Assembly (NCBI GenBank): GCA_028820505.1
Contig: JAPPIT010000172.1
Location: 1 to 62,779 of the forward strand
DNA: 62,779 bases
Direction of reading: 5' to 3'
Source of the DNA: Defluviicoccus sp.
Lineage (GTDB): Bacteria; Pseudomonadota; Alphaproteobacteria; MPNO01
How positions within the stretch are numbered: position 1 is the stretch's first letter; every line of letters begins with the position of its first letter. Under the pieces are notes generated by a model. It was not told where the DNA came from and ran no database searches. It was given only the letters and a program-made list of their open reading frames with translations. The translations under genes were made by a program, and so were the position numbers. This document shows positions 17,492 to 26,027 of this stretch, piece by piece.

Positions 17492-18550
17492 CTAACCCCG
17501 GGCGAAGCGCGGGATGACCCTTTCGCCGAAGAGGCGGACCGAGCGTTCGGCGAGCTCGTAGGGCATGTCGTTGAAATTGACCTGCATCGAGACGTGGTCG
17601 CAGCCGCCCATCGCCCGATCGAACGCGTGCAGCTGCTCGACGATGTCGTCCGGCGTGCCGACGAAGGCGGCCATGTGGTCGACCTGCGATTCGAAGGTCT
17701 CCGCGGCCATCCGCGCCCGCATCCTGTCGTAGTTGGCGTAGGTCGTGGGGGGCGGCCCCTCCGCGTAGCCGGCCGTCGCGTCGACGATGGATTCGAAATG
17801 ACGCTCGATCAGCGGTTTGGCGATGGAGACGGCTTCCTCGCGGTCCTCGCTGCAATACATGAACACCGCGAGCATGACGGTGGGCTTCCCGGGATGTCCC
17901 GCCCGGTCCCACGCCTCGCGGTAGACACCGACCAGCTCCGACGGGGTCGAGCCCACGCCCGGGATCGCCATTACCGCGTGGCCGAGCTCGCCCGCGCGTT
18001 CGAACGAGGCCGGCGTACCGACCGCCGCGATGTAGATCGGCGGGCGCGGCTTCTGGGTAGGGCGCGGCAGCGAGGTGACGTTCTCGAAGCCGTGGAACCG
18101 CCCCCTCGCGGTGACGTTCTCCTCCTCCAGCAGGCGGCGGACCTGATCCAGCCCTTCCTCGAAACGGGCGACGCTCTCCTCCATGTCGATGCCGAAACGC
18201 TCGTACTCGTGATGGAGGAAGGCGCGCGCGAAGCCGACATCGAGCCGTCCGCCCGAGATGGCGTCCAGCATGCCGATCTCGCCGGCGAGCTTGAGCGGGT
18301 TGTTGAACACCGGCAGCACCGCGCCGGTCACCATCCGGGCGGTCCGGCTGCGCTGCGAGGCCGCGGTCAGGAAGACGATCGGGTTCGGGCTGTAGCCGCC
18401 CCAGTGGTGGAAATAGTGCTCGACGATCCGGACATGGCTGTAGCCGTAACGGTCGCAGAGCCCGACCAGGTCGAGCGATTCGGCGAAATACCGCTCCGCC
18501 GGCTTCTCGCTCGGTCGGACATCGGGAAAGAACTGCATGCCGAACTTCAC
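17492..18550 (-). CDS. LLM-class flavin-dependent oxidoreductase
   Basis: 352 residues of the bacterial luciferase-like TIM-barrel family: MKFGMQFFPDV, RIVEHYFHHWGGYSPNPIVFL, GAVLPVFNNPLKLAGEIGMLD and SGGRLDVGFARAFLHHEYERFGI. These enzymes use reduced FMN or F420 to oxidise diverse substrates; none can be named here. GTG at 18550 is taken as the start because AGGAGG lies six bases upstream; an ATG four codons in is the alternative. Convergent with mgdD, divergent from the glutathione transferase gene. Confidence 0.85.
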   Translation of the reverse strand: MKFGMQFFPDVRPSEKPAERYFAESLDLVGLCDRYGYSHVRIVEHYFHHWGGYSPNPIVFLTAASQRSRTARMVTGAVLPVFNNPLKLAGEIGMLDAISGGRLDVGFARAFLHHEYERFGIDMEESVARFEEGLDQVRRLLEEENVTARGRFHGFENVTSLPRPTQKPRPPIYIAAVGTPASFERAGELGHAVMAIPGVGSTPSELVGVYREAWDRAGHPGKPTVMLAVFMYCSEDREEAVSIAKPLIERHFESIVDATAGYAEGPPPTTYANYDRMRARMAAETFESQVDHMAAFVGTPDDIVEQLHAFDRAMGGCDHVSMQVNFNDMPYELAERSVRLFGERVIPRFARG

Positions 18551-18690
18551 GCACCGCCTCCTGGCCGTCCCCGGGTTCGCCGCATGTTAGCCCATGCGGG
18601 GGCGCGATATAGCGGGGCGGCCGGATTGACGCGGCCGGTGCGCTTCGGGCATGTCTCGACGCGAACGCGGAAACTCGCTGGGGGTCCCGG

Positions 18691-19296
18691 ATGAAGGTCT
18701 ACTACGCGCCCGATACCCGTGCGGTTCGCACGGTGTGGCTGTTGAACGAGCTCGGGCTCGATTACGAGCTCGAACGTTTCAAGCTCGGCGAGAAGGCGAT
18801 GCGCTCGCCGGATTACCTGGCGGTCAATCCCAACGGCCGGGTGCCGACGCTCGACGACGGCGAGGTGCGGATCTCCGAGAGCACCGCGATCGCGCAGTAT
18901 CTCGTAGCGCGTTACGGCGACGGCTCGCTCGCCCGCGGCCCGGAATCGCCCGAGTTTCCTGCCTATCTCCAGTGGCTGCACTATGCAGAAGGCATGATCA
19001 TGCCGCCGATCAACGCCTATGTAGTGGAGACGATCCTGCTGCCGCCCGACCGGCGCAGCGAGACCCACGCCGACCGCGCGCTGCGCCTGCTGAACCGTAC
19101 CCTGGCGCCGGTCGAAGCCCGGCTGGAGGGGCGGGACTATCTCCTGGAATCGTTCAGCGCCGCCGACACGATCACCGGCCATGCCTGCATCATGTCGGAA
19201 AAGTTCGGCGTCGACTTCGCCGACAAGCCCAACCTCAAGGCCTATAACGAACGCCTCCTCGCCCGCCCGGCCCTCCAGGCGGCGTGGGACGCGTGA
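18691..19296 (+). CDS. Glutathione S-transferase family protein
   Basis: 201 residues. The N-terminal thioredoxin-fold half has YYAPDTRAVRTVWLLNELGL, NPNGRVPTLDDG and the conserved SESTAIAQYL glutathione-binding stretch; the C-terminal half is helical with FSAADTITGHA. The family conjugates glutathione to electrophiles or acts as a glutathione-dependent isomerase. Its neighbour is a luciferase-like oxidoreductase transcribed away from it across 140 bases; no operon link is visible. A long inverted repeat follows its stop. Confidence 0.87.
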   Translation: MKVYYAPDTRAVRTVWLLNELGLDYELERFKLGEKAMRSPDYLAVNPNGRVPTLDDGEVRISESTAIAQYLVARYGDGSLARGPESPEFPAYLQWLHYAEGMIMPPINAYVVETILLPPDRRSETHADRALRLLNRTLAPVEARLEGRDYLLESFSAADTITGHACIMSEKFGVDFADKPNLKAYNERLLARPALQAAWDA

Positions 19297-19346
19297 GCCG
19301 GGGACGAACTCGGATTATCCGGACGCGTTCCCCCGTTTTCTCCCAC

Positions 19347-19454
19347 CGTCATGGTCGGCGAAGGCTGACCATCCACGTTTTGTTTTTCATGTTTTCTCGG
19401 GGTTGCGACCGCCGAAAAAAACTCGTGGATGGTCGGCCTTCGCCGACCATGACG
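19347..19454. repeat. Family A inverted repeat, core-only variant
   Basis: Arms 19347-19377 and 19424-19454 (31 bp) pair with one mismatch. Each arm contains a GTCATGGTCGGC / GCCGACCAT palindrome. The outer flanking blocks of the full family A unit are absent. It lies between the glutathione transferase and MFS genes. Confidence 0.8.
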
Positions 19455-19528
19455 AGAGAGAAGAGGCGCGCCCGCCCTTCTATCGCGCCGCTCGCCTGCA
19501 TGCTCTACGGTGATGCTGGGGGGCGTCC

Positions 19529-20785
19529 ATGACCGAGGCGGACCGAAATCCGGACGGGACGGAGCCGGCGGGGCAGATCTACGTGCTCGCCGCCTCGGTG
19601 CTGACGCTGCTCATCGGGTCGGGCGCGATGTTCCTGGTGGTGGTCGCGCTCAAGCCGATCGCCGCCGAGTTCTCGTGGCCGCGCGCGGTTCCCTCGCTCG
19701 CATTCTCGCTCCAGTTCCTCGGGGCCGGCTTCGGCGGGTTCTTCATGGGCCGGGTGCTCGACCGCTACGGCATGGGGCCGCCCGCGCTGGTGGCCTCGCT
19801 CACCATCCCCTGCGGCGCGATCCTCCTGAGCCAGTTCGACGCGGCCTGGCAGCTCTACGCGATCTACGGGCTGCTGATCGGGTTTCTCGGGACCGGCGCG
19901 CTCGCCGCCCCGGCGATGGCGAACATCGCGCGCTGGTACGTCCGCCGCCGGGGAATGGCGGTCGGCATTGTGGCCGGGGGGCAGGCGCTGGCGGGCATCA
20001 TGTGGCCTCCGATCTTCGTCCTGGTGATGGAGGCGCACGGCTGGCGCACGATGGCGCTCGCCTTCGGCGCCGTGGCGGCGGTCTTCCTGCCCGCGCTCGC
20101 GCTGGTGCTGCGGCGGCGCCCCGGGGTCCCCGCGGGCCCGCCCGGCACGACCGCGTCCGTGCCCGCGGCAAGGCCCGCCGCCGGCAGCCGACTGCCGATG
20201 TCCGTCGGCGGCCTGCAGGCCGCGCTCTGCGCCGCGATCGTCGGATGCTGCGTCGCGATGGGGCTGCCGCTCGGCCATCTCGTCTCCTATGTCACCGACC
20301 TCGGCCACCCTGCGACCAACGCGGCGGAAGTGCTGTCGGTGATGCTGATGTCGGCCTTCGTCAGCCGCGCGGTCTTCGTCGGCCTGCTGGCCGACAATAT
20401 CGGCGGGCTCCGCGCGCTGTTCCTCTTTTCCGGCACCCAGGCCGCCATGCTCGCGGCGTTCACCGCGGTTCACGGGCTGGCGGAGCTCTACGTCGTCGCG
20501 ATCCTGTTCGGGCTCGGCTACGGCGGCATCTTCCCGGTCTACGCGGTGGCGATCCGGGAGTTGATGCCGATCGCCGAGGCGGGCCGGCGGACCGGGCTGG
20601 TGTTCCTGTTCGGCGCGCTCGCGATGGGGTTCGGGAGCTGGATCGGCGGCATCCTGTTCGACGCGACCGGGAACTATGTCAGCGCCTTCCTGCTCGGGGT
20701 CGCCTTCAACGTCGCCAACCTCGCGGTCCTCGCCGTCACGATCTTCAGGCTCGGCCCGCGGAGTCCGCGCCCGGCGGCGGCGTAA
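19529..20785 (+). CDS. MFS transporter, monocarboxylate/OFA-like
   Basis: 418 residues with about 12 transmembrane segments. Features are FLVVVALKPIAAEFSWPRAVPSLAFSL early on, the loop motif MGRVLDRYGMGPPALV, RRRGMAVGIVAGGQALAGIMWPPIF and a second-half VYAVAIRELMPIAEAGRRTG. This resembles the oxalate/formate and monocarboxylate branch that carries small organic acids across the inner membrane; the substrate is not readable. Its 3' end faces the minus-strand membrane protein gene 14 bases away. Confidence 0.82.
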   Translation: MTEADRNPDGTEPAGQIYVLAASVLTLLIGSGAMFLVVVALKPIAAEFSWPRAVPSLAFSLQFLGAGFGGFFMGRVLDRYGMGPPALVASLTIPCGAILLSQFDAAWQLYAIYGLLIGFLGTGALAAPAMANIARWYVRRRGMAVGIVAGGQALAGIMWPPIFVLVMEAHGWRTMALAFGAVAAVFLPALALVLRRRPGVPAGPPGTTASVPAARPAAGSRLPMSVGGLQAALCAAIVGCCVAMGLPLGHLVSYVTDLGHPATNAAEVLSVMLMSAFVSRAVFVGLLADNIGGLRALFLFSGTQAAMLAAFTAVHGLAELYVVAILFGLGYGGIFPVYAVAIRELMPIAEAGRRTGLVFLFGALAMGFGSWIGGILFDATGNYVSAFLLGVAFNVANLAVLAVTIFRLGPRSPRPAAA

Positions 20786-20799
20786 CCGGCAAGCCGCGG

Positions 20800-21528
20800 T
20801 CAATAGCCCAGGACGCTGTAGTCCCCGTCGACGATCAGGCGAATGGAGGCCCAGAGCCCCAGCAGCGCGAACAGCACCCAGGGAGAATTCAGCGCCCAGA
20901 TATAGACCAGCGTGTCGCGCGGGCCGATCCGGGCCTGCCGGTTCGCCACGAAGAAGCTGACCCAGTAAACCGACGTCGCGTACGTCAATTGCCAGAACAT
21001 CATCGCGCCGACGATGCCGGCGACGACGGCGGGCAGCAGATCGAACGTGAAGGCGGCGTAGAGGATCATCGTCGGGATCGGGGTCACGAAGCCGTTGGCG
21101 ATGTCCACGTTGAAACCGTAAGTGCGGCGGTCCGCGTAGGACCCGTCGATCTGGGAATAGGTCGCCCAGACCTCGGCCCATACCGTCGACGAAAATATCC
21201 GCCGCAGCGGAACCCTCGCGGTGAGGAATTCGACGGCCGCCGGCCGGCCCGTCTCGAGTTGGCGGGCACGCCAGTAATCGGCGCGCAGCTCGATACGGTC
21301 GCGCCTCAGGAACAGGCACATCTCCCAGTAGCAGATCGCCAGATTGATCGAAAAGAACAGGATCAGGAGGGCGTGAACGACGTCGAAATCCCCGCGGGCC
21401 CAGTAGCGCGCGCCGATCCCCGCCAATGCCATGACCGCGATGACCAGGACCGTGAACAGCCCTGCCGGAATTGCCGCTTCGGGATGCGCCTGATCGGCGC
21501 GGCGCTGGAGCATTTGTCCTGACCTCAT
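20800..21528 (-). CDS. Unknown multi-pass membrane protein in the sterol locus (possible EXPERA/EBP-like fold)
   Basis: 242 residues with about five hydrophobic segments. I do not recognise it firmly. Charged/aromatic residues cluster in WATYSQIDGSYADRR and FNVDIANGFVTPIPTM, and the last third reads QLTYATSVYWVSFF, then WALNSPWVLFALLG. That order (Tyr-rich helix, then W..N..W before the last helix) recalls the emopamil-binding/EXPERA family, which includes sterol delta8-delta7 isomerase; this is a weak, fold-level guess. Its ATG overlaps the first possible ATG of the methyltransferase gene on the other strand, so the two share a promoter region. M6 at 21513 is an alternative start. Confidence 0.6.
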   Translation of the reverse strand: MRSGQMLQRRADQAHPEAAIPAGLFTVLVIAVMALAGIGARYWARGDFDVVHALLILFFSINLAICYWEMCLFLRRDRIELRADYWRARQLETGRPAAVEFLTARVPLRRIFSSTVWAEVWATYSQIDGSYADRRTYGFNVDIANGFVTPIPTMILYAAFTFDLLPAVVAGIVGAMMFWQLTYATSVYWVSFFVANRQARIGPRDTLVYIWALNSPWVLFALLGLWASIRLIVDGDYSVLGY

Positions 21529-21607
21529 GGAAAATGAATCGTTGCACCGCGCGGTTTCTTATTCTGGAGTTTCCGGCCTAGGGCAACCCTCGCGACTCTG
21601 GCCGAAT

Positions 21608-22645
21608 ATGCCGATGACCCGAACCGCCGCCAGACGATCGAGTTCCCGCTCCCTCGCGGACCTCGCCCCGGACGAGGTGAAGTCCACCGTCGATGGATAC
21701 ACCGCGATCTACGACGCCGGCCTGGACGGCAGGAAGGAGCATTATCGGTCGTTCGTGAACCGGTACTACGACCTGGTGACGGACTTTTACGAGTTCGGCT
21801 GGGGCCAGTCCTTTCACTTCGCCCCCCGGCGCAAGGGCGAAAGCTTCAAGGCGTCGCTGCTCAGGCACCAGCATTATCTCGCCGAACGACTGTCCCTGAA
21901 GCCCGGCATGCAGGTGCTCGACGTGGGGTGCGGGGTGGGCGGGCCGATGGGCAATCTTGCGCGGCATTCCGGGGCGAGCTTCGTCGGCATCAACAACAAC
22001 GCCTACCAGATCGAGCGGGCGAAACTGCATACCCGGGACGTGCAGTCCTTGTGCCGTTTCATCCACGGCGACTACATGCGGATTCCCGAGGGCGACGAGC
22101 GCTACGACGCGGCCTTCGCCATCGAGTCCATGCCCCACGCGCCCGACAAGGCCGGAGCGTTCAGCGAAGTCTTGCGCGTCCTGCGTCCGGAGGCCTGCTT
22201 CGCGGGCTATGAGTGGTGCCTCACGGACGGGTTCGATCCCGGGAACGCGGAGCACCTGCGGATCAAGAACGACATCATGGTCGGGGATGCCCTGCCGGAA
22301 ATCGCCTCGATGTCCGAGATTTGCGCCGCGTTGCGCACGGCCGGGTTCGAGCTCCTGGACTCCCGGGACCGCGCACCCGAATCCGATCCGCAAACGCCCT
22401 GGTACCGGGCATTGCAGGGCCGCGACCTGACTCTGTCGAGTATTCCGCGCACGCCTTTCGGCCGGGCCCTGACCAATCTGACGTTGCGGGCCGGGGAGCG
22501 GCTGCGGCTGTTTCCCGAGGGCAGCCGCGCGGTCAGCACCCTGCTGAACGCCGCGGCGGACGCGCTGGTCGAAGGCGGCAGGTCCGGCATATTCACGCCG
22601 ATGTTTTTCTTCCTCGCCCGCAAGCCTGCGCGCCCAGGGAACTGA
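21608..22645 (+). CDS. Sterol C-24 methyltransferase (Erg6/SMT type)
   Basis: 345 residues. It carries the SMT signature set in order: YEFGWGQSFHF at 61-71, then KGESFKASLLRHQHYLA, the AdoMet site LDVGCGVGGP at 104-113, GINNNAYQIERAK, AIESMPHAPDK around 171-181, YEW at 201-203 and IPEGDE-type acidic turns. Erg6-like enzymes methylate the sterol side chain at C-24, and the block order matches yeast Erg6 closely. The C-terminus differs from the yeast enzyme. The ATG at 21608 is preferred over 21527, which overlaps the divergent gene's start codon; 21614 is also possible. Its last 53 bases overlap the end of the cyclase gene on the other strand. Confidence 0.88.
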   Translation: MPMTRTAARRSSSRSLADLAPDEVKSTVDGYTAIYDAGLDGRKEHYRSFVNRYYDLVTDFYEFGWGQSFHFAPRRKGESFKASLLRHQHYLAERLSLKPGMQVLDVGCGVGGPMGNLARHSGASFVGINNNAYQIERAKLHTRDVQSLCRFIHGDYMRIPEGDERYDAAFAIESMPHAPDKAGAFSEVLRVLRPEACFAGYEWCLTDGFDPGNAEHLRIKNDIMVGDALPEIASMSEICAALRTAGFELLDSRDRAPESDPQTPWYRALQGRDLTLSSIPRTPFGRALTNLTLRAGERLRLFPEGSRAVSTLLNAAADALVEGGRSGIFTPMFFFLARKPARPGN

Positions 22646-25600
22646 ACGAGGTCGCCCCGGCGCTAAAGGGAGCGGCGAGACCCAGCCTGTCCCGGCGCCG
22701 CCGCTCGTAGAGGCCGAGCGCGTGCAGCGGGAAATACCGGCGGTAGAGCACGTAATCGAGCAGCGCCGTCCGGAAGAACACGCCCGCCATGTCCTGTTTG
22801 GGCCAGCCCCCGTCGGCTTCCTGCGTGCCCAGCAGGAATTGCGCGCCGCGCGAGATCGCCGTCCAGTCCGGATCGCCCGCCTCGAGGAGCGCCATCAGCG
22901 CCCACGCGGTCTGGATGACCTGGCTCTCCCGGTGGGGCACGTAGCGGCCGGTCAGGCAACCGCTGTGGTGCTCGCCCCACCCCCCGTCGTCCCGCTGCCG
23001 GTCGAGCAGCCAGCGGCAGGCCGAACGCAGCGCCGGGTCGCCGGGACGGGCGCCGGCGGCGAGCAGGCCCCTGATGCCGAACAGGGTGCCGTAGATGAAC
23101 TGAACGCCCCACACGCCGCGCCACGACCCGTCGCTCGCCTGGGTCCGGCGCAGCCAGGCATCGGCCCGGGAGATGGCGCCGGCCGCCGCCCCGTCCGTTG
23201 TTTCGGGGAAGCCCGCCCTGCAGGCGGCGAGCGCGGCGAGACAGGACGCGGTGCACTCGACGAACGAATGCTCGGTCATCGAGTCGCCGAACATCTCCGC
23301 CGGGTTCAGCCATTCCAGGCCGAATACCGAACGCCGCGCCTCGTAGCTGCCGAAACCCCCGTCGCGGTTCTGGCCGCGCAGCATGAAGGCGACCGCGTCG
23401 CGCAGCGCGGCCGGGTTCACGGCACCGCGCCGCGCGGCGAGGATTCCCAGCACCGCTTCCGCGGTGCAGTCGCTCACCGGCCAGCCGTGCCACCCCCCGG
23501 CGAAGCACCAGCCACCCTTCGGGTCGGACCGGTAGGCCTCGCGAAATCCTTCGAAGCTGGCGCCGATCCGGTTCGCGAACAGAAAGTCGGCGCCGCGCCG
23601 GAGCGCTTCTTCGACCCCGTCGAGCCCGGGCACCGTCGCCAGCGCCTGCAGCGCGAACCCGGTATCCCAGGAGGCGCTTCTCGCCCCGGCGACGCGCGCC
23701 CCCTGCTCCTCGTCCTCCCAGATCCAGCCGTCCAGCTTCTCGAGCGCCCGGCGGAAATCGGCGTCGTCCGGGTCGTGCAGCCACAAGGCAAGGATGTTGA
23801 GGAGGCCGCTCACCGGGGAGATGCTGGTGTGGCCGGTGGTCTGCAGCTCCCACTTGATGCGCCGGACGATCGCGTCGGTGCACCGGGCGCGCAGGCGCTT
23901 GCCGTGGACCCGTTCGAACAGCCGCGCCAGCCCGAATCCCGCCTTGAGCCACACGCTCGGCCGCGCGTAGAGATCGGCGTCCCGCAAGCGGTTGCGGGCG
24001 GCCGAAAAATCGGCGCGCGAATAGCCCTCGGGGAACAGCTCCTCCCGCAGCGCGGCGATCGTGGGCGTGACCGGCGCCTGAAACCGGCGCGGGTAAATCC
24101 CCGCCATCGCCATGTAGATCAGCCGGGTGTGGCAGTACCAGTTCGAGGGATGCAGCGGAAACCGGCGCGGCAGGCTCCAGAGCTCCGGCAGGATGACGTG
24201 CACCCCGCGCCAATCGTAGAGGTTGAGCAGCGCCAGCCAGAACTTTCCCCAGCTCGGAATGCCGAGAATTCCCTCCGCCTGTACGAAGCGCCGGGCCGGC
24301 TCGATCAGGGGATCGTCCCGCTCGACGCCGAGCAGCCTCGCCGCGACGTAAACCAGGGCGGTGACGAAGAGGTGAGGCGGGGAGTGCTCGTGCAGGCCCC
24401 ACGTGCCCCCTTCGAGGCGGGTCCGTTCGAAGGACCGCAGCACGCGCCGGCGCCGCCCGGGCTCGAGCGGCCGCCCGATGACGTGGTGCAGCAGCACGTA
24501 TTGCGCGGTGAGCATGGGGCACCAGACCATCTCGCCTTCCCAGGCGCCGTCCCCCCGCTGGAGGCCCAGCAGGCGCGCCGCCGCGCGGCTCAACGCGGGA
24601 CCGGCGTCGGGCGCTTCCGCCCCGTTCGGGCGGACGGCCCGCGGATCGCCCGCCCCCGACGGCATGGAGGTAAGAAACGCCCGAGACAGGGCGTCATGGG
24701 CCCGCTCGTCCCGCCCCCGGCCCGCACTCTTCTCGTTGTGCAGCTGGATAACCCCGCGCAGGAGCCACCAGAGGCGGACGGCGAGCGCGTGAAAGATGCC
24801 GCGGGCCCGGCGCGAAGCGAATTGGCGGTGGATTCCCGGAATCCCCTCGGCAAGCGCTCTCGACACCGTCGAGAAAAACGCGAAACCCAGCTGAACCGCG
24901 GACCGGTCTTCGCAGGCGAGGATGCGCGTGGTCCGGTCGCGGTACCAGGCATTCGCCCGCCAGCCCCGGTAGATCGCCTGTCTCAGCGCTACCGCCTCCG
25001 CCCGGTGATCGGCAAAGACCTCGTATAGCCCCATGGCGAGGAACTCCGGGCTGCTGGTCGCGCGGAAACGCCTGGCGACGAATTCGCGAAATTCTCCGCC
25101 CTCGGCCAGCGCGAGCGCGTCGCCGAAACCGAGCGTCATCCCCACCGCCGTCATCGGGTGGTAGTGCCCGGCCGCGTCGCCGATCAGCACGCGGCGCGAG
25201 CTCCCGTACGAGACGCGCGGCCTCAGCCGATTGGTCGCGGCGTCGAAATTCCCCGCGCGGAGCGCCTCGACGAATGCCGGCCCGAGAGGCTCCGGCAACA
25301 GGCCGGCATAGGCTTCCGACAGGAAGCCGACCCGGTCCCGGGGCGACCACCGGTCGAGCGGGACATCGACGATGATCCGCACGCAGCCGTCGGCCAGACC
25401 GTAAACGAGGATCGGACCCGGCCCGCCGAGCAGCACGTGGCCGAAACCCTCGAACGGCAGGCCGGCATCGTGCAGCGTGATCCCCAGCATGCGCGAGCAG
25501 AGCATGGGGTCGGTGGAGAGGCCGAGCGATTGGCGCACGACGGAAGCCCGGCCGTCGGCGCCGATGATCCGCGCCGCGTCCAGGGATAGATCGGCGCCGT

Positions 25601-26027
25601 TCAGGGCATAGGTGAGCCGCTCGTCCTCGACCCCGTTGACCCGCGCGTTGGGGATGAAATCGACATCCGCCTCGTTCTCGATGGCGTCGCGCAGCCCGGA
25701 GACGAGCACCGCATGATCGCACGCCAGACCCCGGGAACCGTCCCGATAGGGAAGCACGATCGGCTCCGAACCGTCCTCCGGGAACACGACGAATCCCTTG
25801 CCTTCGCTGCTGCGGGGCAAGTTGTCGACCGCGATCCCGACATCGCGCAGTATCCGCACGGCGGGCGGATGCAGCCATTCGCCCGCCAGCCGTCCGGAAG
25901 CCCTGGGATTGGCTTCGAGGAGGGCGACCCGGGCGCCCTTCCGCGCATGGGCGAGCGCGCACAGGCTGCCGACCGGGCCCGCGCCCACGACCGCCACGTC
26001 GTAGCGCCGCGACACGGCGCCGTTCAT
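22593..26027 (-). CDS. Squalene epoxidase-like / oxidosqualene cyclase fusion protein
   Basis: 1144 residues in one uninterrupted frame. Residues 1-450 form a FAD monooxygenase: GAGPVG at 15-20, GEWLHPPAVRIL at 49-60 (matching GELLQPGG of squalene epoxidase) and GDAAGHYHPMTAVGMT at 283-298. Residues about 480-1144 are an oxidosqualene cyclase: QW-type repeats near 485-500, 886-895, 961-974, 1009-1020 and 1067-1079, and catalytic DCTAE at 853-857. DCTAE marks oxidosqualene cyclases; squalene-hopene cyclases have DxDD. Val851, two before the catalytic Asp, is lanosterol-type, where cycloartenol synthases have Ile. The chain would epoxidise squalene and cyclise the product. The start overlaps the cyp51 stop (ATGA). 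An internal Met455 (24665) has no ribosome site. Confidence 0.88.
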   Translation of the reverse strand: MNGAVSRRYDVAVVGAGPVGSLCALAHARKGARVALLEANPRASGRLAGEWLHPPAVRILRDVGIAVDNLPRSSEGKGFVVFPEDGSEPIVLPYRDGSRGLACDHAVLVSGLRDAIENEADVDFIPNARVNGVEDERLTYALNGADLSLDAARIIGADGRASVVRQSLGLSTDPMLCSRMLGITLHDAGLPFEGFGHVLLGGPGPILVYGLADGCVRIIVDVPLDRWSPRDRVGFLSEAYAGLLPEPLGPAFVEALRAGNFDAATNRLRPRVSYGSSRRVLIGDAAGHYHPMTAVGMTLGFGDALALAEGGEFREFVARRFRATSSPEFLAMGLYEVFADHRAEAVALRQAIYRGWRANAWYRDRTTRILACEDRSAVQLGFAFFSTVSRALAEGIPGIHRQFASRRARGIFHALAVRLWWLLRGVIQLHNEKSAGRGRDERAHDALSRAFLTSMPSGAGDPRAVRPNGAEAPDAGPALSRAAARLLGLQRGDGAWEGEMVWCPMLTAQYVLLHHVIGRPLEPGRRRRVLRSFERTRLEGGTWGLHEHSPPHLFVTALVYVAARLLGVERDDPLIEPARRFVQAEGILGIPSWGKFWLALLNLYDWRGVHVILPELWSLPRRFPLHPSNWYCHTRLIYMAMAGIYPRRFQAPVTPTIAALREELFPEGYSRADFSAARNRLRDADLYARPSVWLKAGFGLARLFERVHGKRLRARCTDAIVRRIKWELQTTGHTSISPVSGLLNILALWLHDPDDADFRRALEKLDGWIWEDEEQGARVAGARSASWDTGFALQALATVPGLDGVEEALRRGADFLFANRIGASFEGFREAYRSDPKGGWCFAGGWHGWPVSDCTAEAVLGILAARRGAVNPAALRDAVAFMLRGQNRDGGFGSYEARRSVFGLEWLNPAEMFGDSMTEHSFVECTASCLAALAACRAGFPETTDGAAAGAISRADAWLRRTQASDGSWRGVWGVQFIYGTLFGIRGLLAAGARPGDPALRSACRWLLDRQRDDGGWGEHHSGCLTGRYVPHRESQVIQTAWALMALLEAGDPDWTAISRGAQFLLGTQEADGGWPKQDMAGVFFRTALLDYVLYRRYFPLHALGLYERRRRDRLGLAAPFSAGATSFSSLGAQACGRGRKTSA

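Noticed and set aside
22593-24665. Cyclase as a separate gene starting at the internal Met at 24665
   Set aside because: There is no stop codon between it and the epoxidase part, and no ribosome site before the internal ATG.
22593-26027. Squalene-hopene cyclase
   Set aside because: The catalytic motif is DCTAE, as in oxidosqualene cyclases, not the DxDD type, and the adjacent genes are sterol enzymes.
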